Positions 5,456-6,904 of a stretch of DNA of 6,904 nt are shown here, piece after piece. The DNA lies in NCBI GenBank assembly GCA_015490435.1, contig WFXV01000007.1, forward strand, positions 1 to 6,904, written 5' to 3'. The stretch comes from Thermaceae bacterium. Its GTDB lineage: Bacteria > Deinococcota > Deinococci > Deinococcales > Marinithermaceae. The notes below the pieces were generated by a model. The model did no database searches. It saw nothing but the letters and a program-made list of their open reading frames with translations, and was not told where the DNA came from. The position numbers and the translations under genes were made by a program. The first letter of the stretch is position 1. Each line of letters begins with the position of its first letter.

Positions 5456-5477
5456 ATTCCAGCCCGAAGCCCCCGGC

Positions 5478-5483
5478 TAGACT
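5478..5483 (+). promoter_or_regulatory. Possible -10 box for the pilin gene
   Basis: TAGACT matches 4 of 6 consensus positions, and transcription would start near 5490, right at the hairpin 5489-5504. There is no good -35 box (TATTCC at 17-nt spacing). This is the best of several weak candidates in the 134-nt gap before the pilin. Confidence 0.3.
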
Positions 5484-5488
5484 CAGAT

Positions 5489-5504
5489 TGACCCGCGAGG
5501 GTCA
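5489..5504 (+). other. Leader hairpin with a GNRA-type tetraloop upstream of the pilin
   Basis: TGACCC (5489-5494) and GGGTCA (5499-5504) form a perfect 6-bp stem capped by GCGA, a stable GNRA tetraloop in RNA. It lies 70 nt before the pilin ATG and could be at or near the mRNA 5' end, where such structures can protect transcripts. Confidence 0.5.
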
Positions 5505-5527
5505 CGCACTCTCGGAAGGCCGACCGA

Positions 5528-5569
5528 AGATCCATACCATCATCGGCGGCCAAGGTTAAGGAGGGATCT
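5528..5569 (+). promoter_or_regulatory. Pilin leader pairing next to the ribosome binding site
   Basis: AGATCC (5528-5533) is complementary to GGATCT (5564-5569). The latter begins with the last G of the Shine-Dalgarno sequence AAGGAGG (5558-5564), which lies 9 nt before the ATG at 5574. Pairing could limit ribosome access. A competing fold, CCGA (5520-5523) with TCGG (5543-5546), is also possible. Regulation is inferred from base complementarity alone. Confidence 0.4.
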
Positions 5570-5573
5570 GAGT

Positions 5574-6053
5574 ATGAGGAAGAACCGGACCAAAGGCTTT
5601 ACCCTGATCGAGCTGCTCATCGTCATCGCGATCATCGCCATCCTCGCTGCGGTGTTGATTCCCAACATCCTGAACGCCCGGACCCGGGCGCAGATTTCCG
5701 GCGCGCAGTCCTACGCCAGGGATAACCACATCATGATTGAGAGCATGATGACTGATAACCCAGAGTTCTCTTACGCTAACATTCCTGCCACCGAAACTGC
5801 TGTTGTGAGCAACGGCGCTGTGCAAGACAACGCCCTCGACGTGGGTGGTTTCGACTTTACGCTCTCCGATTACCTGAAGAACCCACCCGGCAGCTCTCGG
5901 ATTCTGCAAGCCACTGTCCAGCGTGACACGAACGGTGATGTGTTGGTTCGGGTTTACGTGGACACCAACAACTCGGGTTCTGTAAACAAAGGTGACAAGA
6001 TTGTCACCTACAACATCCAGAAGGGCACCTTCTCCGTAAGCACCAAGAAGTAA
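5574..6053 (+). CDS. Type IV pilin (major-pilin-like prepilin) with a calcium-loop motif
   Basis: A 159-residue class III-signal prepilin. The short basic leader MRKNRTKG is followed by the cleavage site G8/F9; mature residue +5 is the conserved Glu (E13). Then comes the hydrophobic N-terminal helix (about 9-31, ending LIPN), which anchors the subunit in the membrane and forms the fibre core. After processing by PilD-type peptidase the mature protein has 151 residues. The globular part has no cysteines, hence no C-terminal disulphide loop. Residues 130-141 read as a 12-residue EF-hand/dockerin-like loop with D130, N132, S134, G135, V137 and D141 in ligand or structural positions. Type IV pili serve twitching, adhesion and, in Thermus, DNA uptake; no assembly genes are nearby. 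A strong AAGGAGG sets the start. AT content after the N-terminal helix is higher than in neighbouring genes. Two 12-nt direct repeats lie at the 3' end, and a terminator follows. Confidence 0.93.
   Translation: MRKNRTKGFTLIELLIVIAIIAILAAVLIPNILNARTRAQISGAQSYARDNHIMIESMMTDNPEFSYANIPATETAVVSNGAVQDNALDVGGFDFTLSDYLKNPPGSSRILQATVQRDTNGDVLVRVYVDTNNSGSVNKGDKIVTYNIQKGTFSVSTKK
5961..5996 (+). other. EF-hand/dockerin-like calcium loop within the pilin
   Basis: The twelve codons read D-T-N-N-S-G-S-V-N-K-G-D, matching the pattern D-x-[DN]-x-[DS]-G-x-[ILV]-x-x-x-[DE] at all seven fixed positions. Calcium binding is inferred from the pattern and has not been demonstrated here. Confidence 0.6.
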
Positions 6054-6061
6054 GCACCAAG
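6036..6061 (+). repeat. Tandem duplication spanning the pilin stop codon
   Basis: GTAAGCACCAAG occurs at 6036-6047 and again at 6050-6061, a 14-bp period with a 2-nt spacer. The second copy holds the present stop TAA (6051-6053). Read in the frame of the first copy, the second gives Val-Ser-Thr-Lys-Asp and then TAG (6065-6067). Confidence 0.85.
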
Positions 6062-6087
6062 GACTAGCCTCAGAGTCACCGAAATTC

Positions 6088-6131
6088 AAGAGCCGCCGAA
6101 GATTGAAGATCTTCGACGGCTCTTCTGCTTT
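6088..6131 (+). terminator. Rho-independent-type terminator of the pilin gene
   Basis: A 16-bp stem (6088-6103 with 6109-6124) has one C-A mismatch and a TGAAG loop, followed by the T-rich CTGCTTT. The arms read AAGAGCCGCCGAAGAT and ATCTTCGACGGCTCTT. It begins 35 nt after the pilin stop and separates it from recG. Confidence 0.88.
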
Positions 6132-6137
6132 CCCTCA

Positions 6138-6166
6138 ATTACACGAAAGCAATCGCAAAGTATACC
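6138..6166 (+). promoter_or_regulatory. Probable promoter of recG
   Basis: A -35-like ATTACA (6138-6143) and a -10 TATACC (6161-6166) are 17 nt apart. The -10 ends 9 nt before the ATG, and no Shine-Dalgarno site is present, so the leader would be only a few nucleotides. Confidence 0.55.
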
Positions 6167-6175
6167 TTGATTCCC

Positions 6176-6904
6176 ATGAGCCGCCTCCTCCGCCCCTTGC
6201 TCCGCGAGCTCGAGGACGGCTGCCGCGACCGGGTGGTGGCCGGGGGGCTTTGGCGGCTTTTGCAAAACCTTGGCCGCGACCGTCCGGAGATCCTAAGGCT
6301 CCTTAGGGGCTACGGCCGGATGAGCCAGGAGGAGCGCTGCAAGCGGCTGGAGGCGGCGCTCCGGTTGCTCGGGGTCGAGGCCCGCCTGCCCGAGCGGGGC
6401 GAGGAGGAAGAACCCGAGCCAAAAGAGCGGGGCCTTCCCCTGGAGACACCCCTTACCGAAACTCCGCTCGGCAAACTGGCGGCGAACCGGCTCTCCAAGC
6501 TCGGGCTCAAGACGCTTTGGGACCTCGTCTACCACCTTCCCCGCCGCCACGAGGACCGGCGAGTGCTCCCCGCGTTCAAATTGCTCAAGGAGGGAGCGAA
6601 GGTCACGGTTAAGGGCGTGGTCCGGGAAAAAAGGCTCGTCCGCACGCCGAAAAAGGGCATGCAGCTCATCGAGGTCCGGCTCAGCGACCCCTACGGGTAC
6701 GGGCTCACCGCGGTCTGGTTCAACCAGCTCTGGGTCCTAAAGCAGATCAAGGAGGGGGAGACCCTGGTGGTGACTGGCCGGGTCGCCCGCCGGGGGCGGA
6801 CCCGGAGCCTGGTGGTGGAGCACTTCGAGCCCGAGGAAGGGGAGTCCCTATCCACCGGCCGGATCGTCCCCATCTACCCGAGCACCGAAGGGATCAGCCA
6901 GGCC
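6176..6904 (+). CDS. recG: ATP-dependent DNA helicase RecG, N-terminal part (cut by window edge)
   Basis: The first 243 residues of RecG, the superfamily 2 helicase that remodels stalled replication forks and branch-migrates Holliday junctions. From about residue 97 the wedge region is clear: a helical start (PLGKLAANRLSKLGLKTLWD) with LVYHLPRRHEDR (117-128), an OB-fold with AVWFNQLWVLKQ (179-190) and GETLVVTGRV (194-203), and the linker GRIVPIYPSTEGISQ (228-242), a well-known RecG signature. Residues 1 to about 95 form an extra N-terminal segment with a Glu/Pro-rich stretch (73-85); RecG of the Deinococcus-Thermus group is known to be longer at this end. The helicase motifs lie beyond the edge. 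The start ATG at 6176 is supported by the close TATACC box; an in-frame ATG at residue 49 is a less likely alternative. Confidence 0.94.
   Translation, partial: MSRLLRPLLRELEDGCRDRVVAGGLWRLLQNLGRDRPEILRLLRGYGRMSQEERCKRLEAALRLLGVEARLPERGEEEEPEPKERGLPLETPLTETPLGKLAANRLSKLGLKTLWDLVYHLPRRHEDRRVLPAFKLLKEGAKVTVKGVVREKRLVRTPKKGMQLIEVRLSDPYGYGLTAVWFNQLWVLKQIKEGETLVVTGRVARRGRTRSLVVEHFEPEEGESLSTGRIVPIYPSTEGISQA

Noticed and set aside
5488..5493. TTGACC as a pilin -35 box
   Set aside because: No -10-like hexamer lies 16-18 nt downstream (CTCGGA at 17 nt), and the bases are better explained by the hairpin 5489-5504.
5500..5575. Cyclic-di-GMP (GEMM) riboswitch before the pilin, suggested by GGTCACGCA near 5501
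   Set aside because: Only the opening CACGCA resembles the class; the conserved AAACC and GACGCAAAGCC elements are absent.
6292..6307. Inverted repeat CCTAAGG-CT-CCTTAGG in recG
   Set aside because: A 7-bp stem with a 2-nt loop inside coding sequence and no U-tract; more likely chance than a terminator or attenuator.
1..6904. Defence system, CRISPR array, tRNA or mobile element
   Set aside because: No regularly spaced repeats, tRNA-like cloverleaf, transposase or terminal inverted repeats were seen. The HNH gene and the nucleotidyltransferase remnant are not adjacent, and no HEPN, restriction or phage partner is present.

Overview
This is a gene-dense, GC-rich window of about 6.9 kb of chromosomal DNA. 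It most likely comes from a thermophile of the Deinococcus-Thermus group (Thermaceae: Thermus, Meiothermus, Oceanithermus or Marinithermus). The reasons are GC- and CTC/GAG-rich codon use, several genes with a -10 box only 6-10 nt before the start codon (leaderless style), an aspartokinase gene with an internal in-frame start for the regulatory subunit, and a RecG with an N-terminal extension. The genus is inferred, not proven.

Left to right: (1) 1-649, minus, the N-terminal 216 residues of an AddB-like protein (inactivated helicase/nuclease), running off the left edge. (2) 702-1370, plus, a one-cysteine Prx6-type peroxiredoxin with a clear -35/-10 promoter and Shine-Dalgarno site. It is followed by four tandem heptamers and a GC-rich hairpin that also ends the opposing gene. 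(3) 1428-3664, minus, an operon-like set: aspartokinase lysC (alpha, with an internal beta start), a Gpt-like purine phosphoribosyltransferase overlapping it by ATGA, and a 2H phosphoesterase with its own close -10 box. (4) 3708-4220, plus, a small HNH endonuclease-like protein, divergent from lysC and overlapping the next gene tail to tail by 14 bp. (5) 4207-5052, minus, a ten-helix EamA-family transporter. (6) 5092-5439, plus, a decayed MNT-type nucleotidyltransferase gene with two compensating frameshifts and damaged catalytic motifs. (7) 5574-6053, plus, a type IV pilin with a long structured leader, an EF-hand/dockerin-like calcium loop, a 14-bp tandem duplication at its 3' end and a strong terminator. 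(8) 6176-6904, plus, the first 243 residues of RecG, running off the right edge.

The window is mostly housekeeping: amino-acid and purine metabolism, redox defence, recombination and repair at both ends, and a surface pilin. I see no CRISPR array, tRNA, rRNA, transposase, prophage or convincing new multigene system. The points most worth following are the pilin (calcium loop, structured leader, 3' duplication), the internal aspartokinase start, and the nucleotidyltransferase whose two frameshifts keep the frame open while scrambling the active site. Genes also split into two start types: strong Shine-Dalgarno sites (peroxiredoxin, phosphoribosyltransferase, aspartokinase beta, pilin) and close -10 boxes without one (lysC, 2H protein, HNH, EamA, recG).
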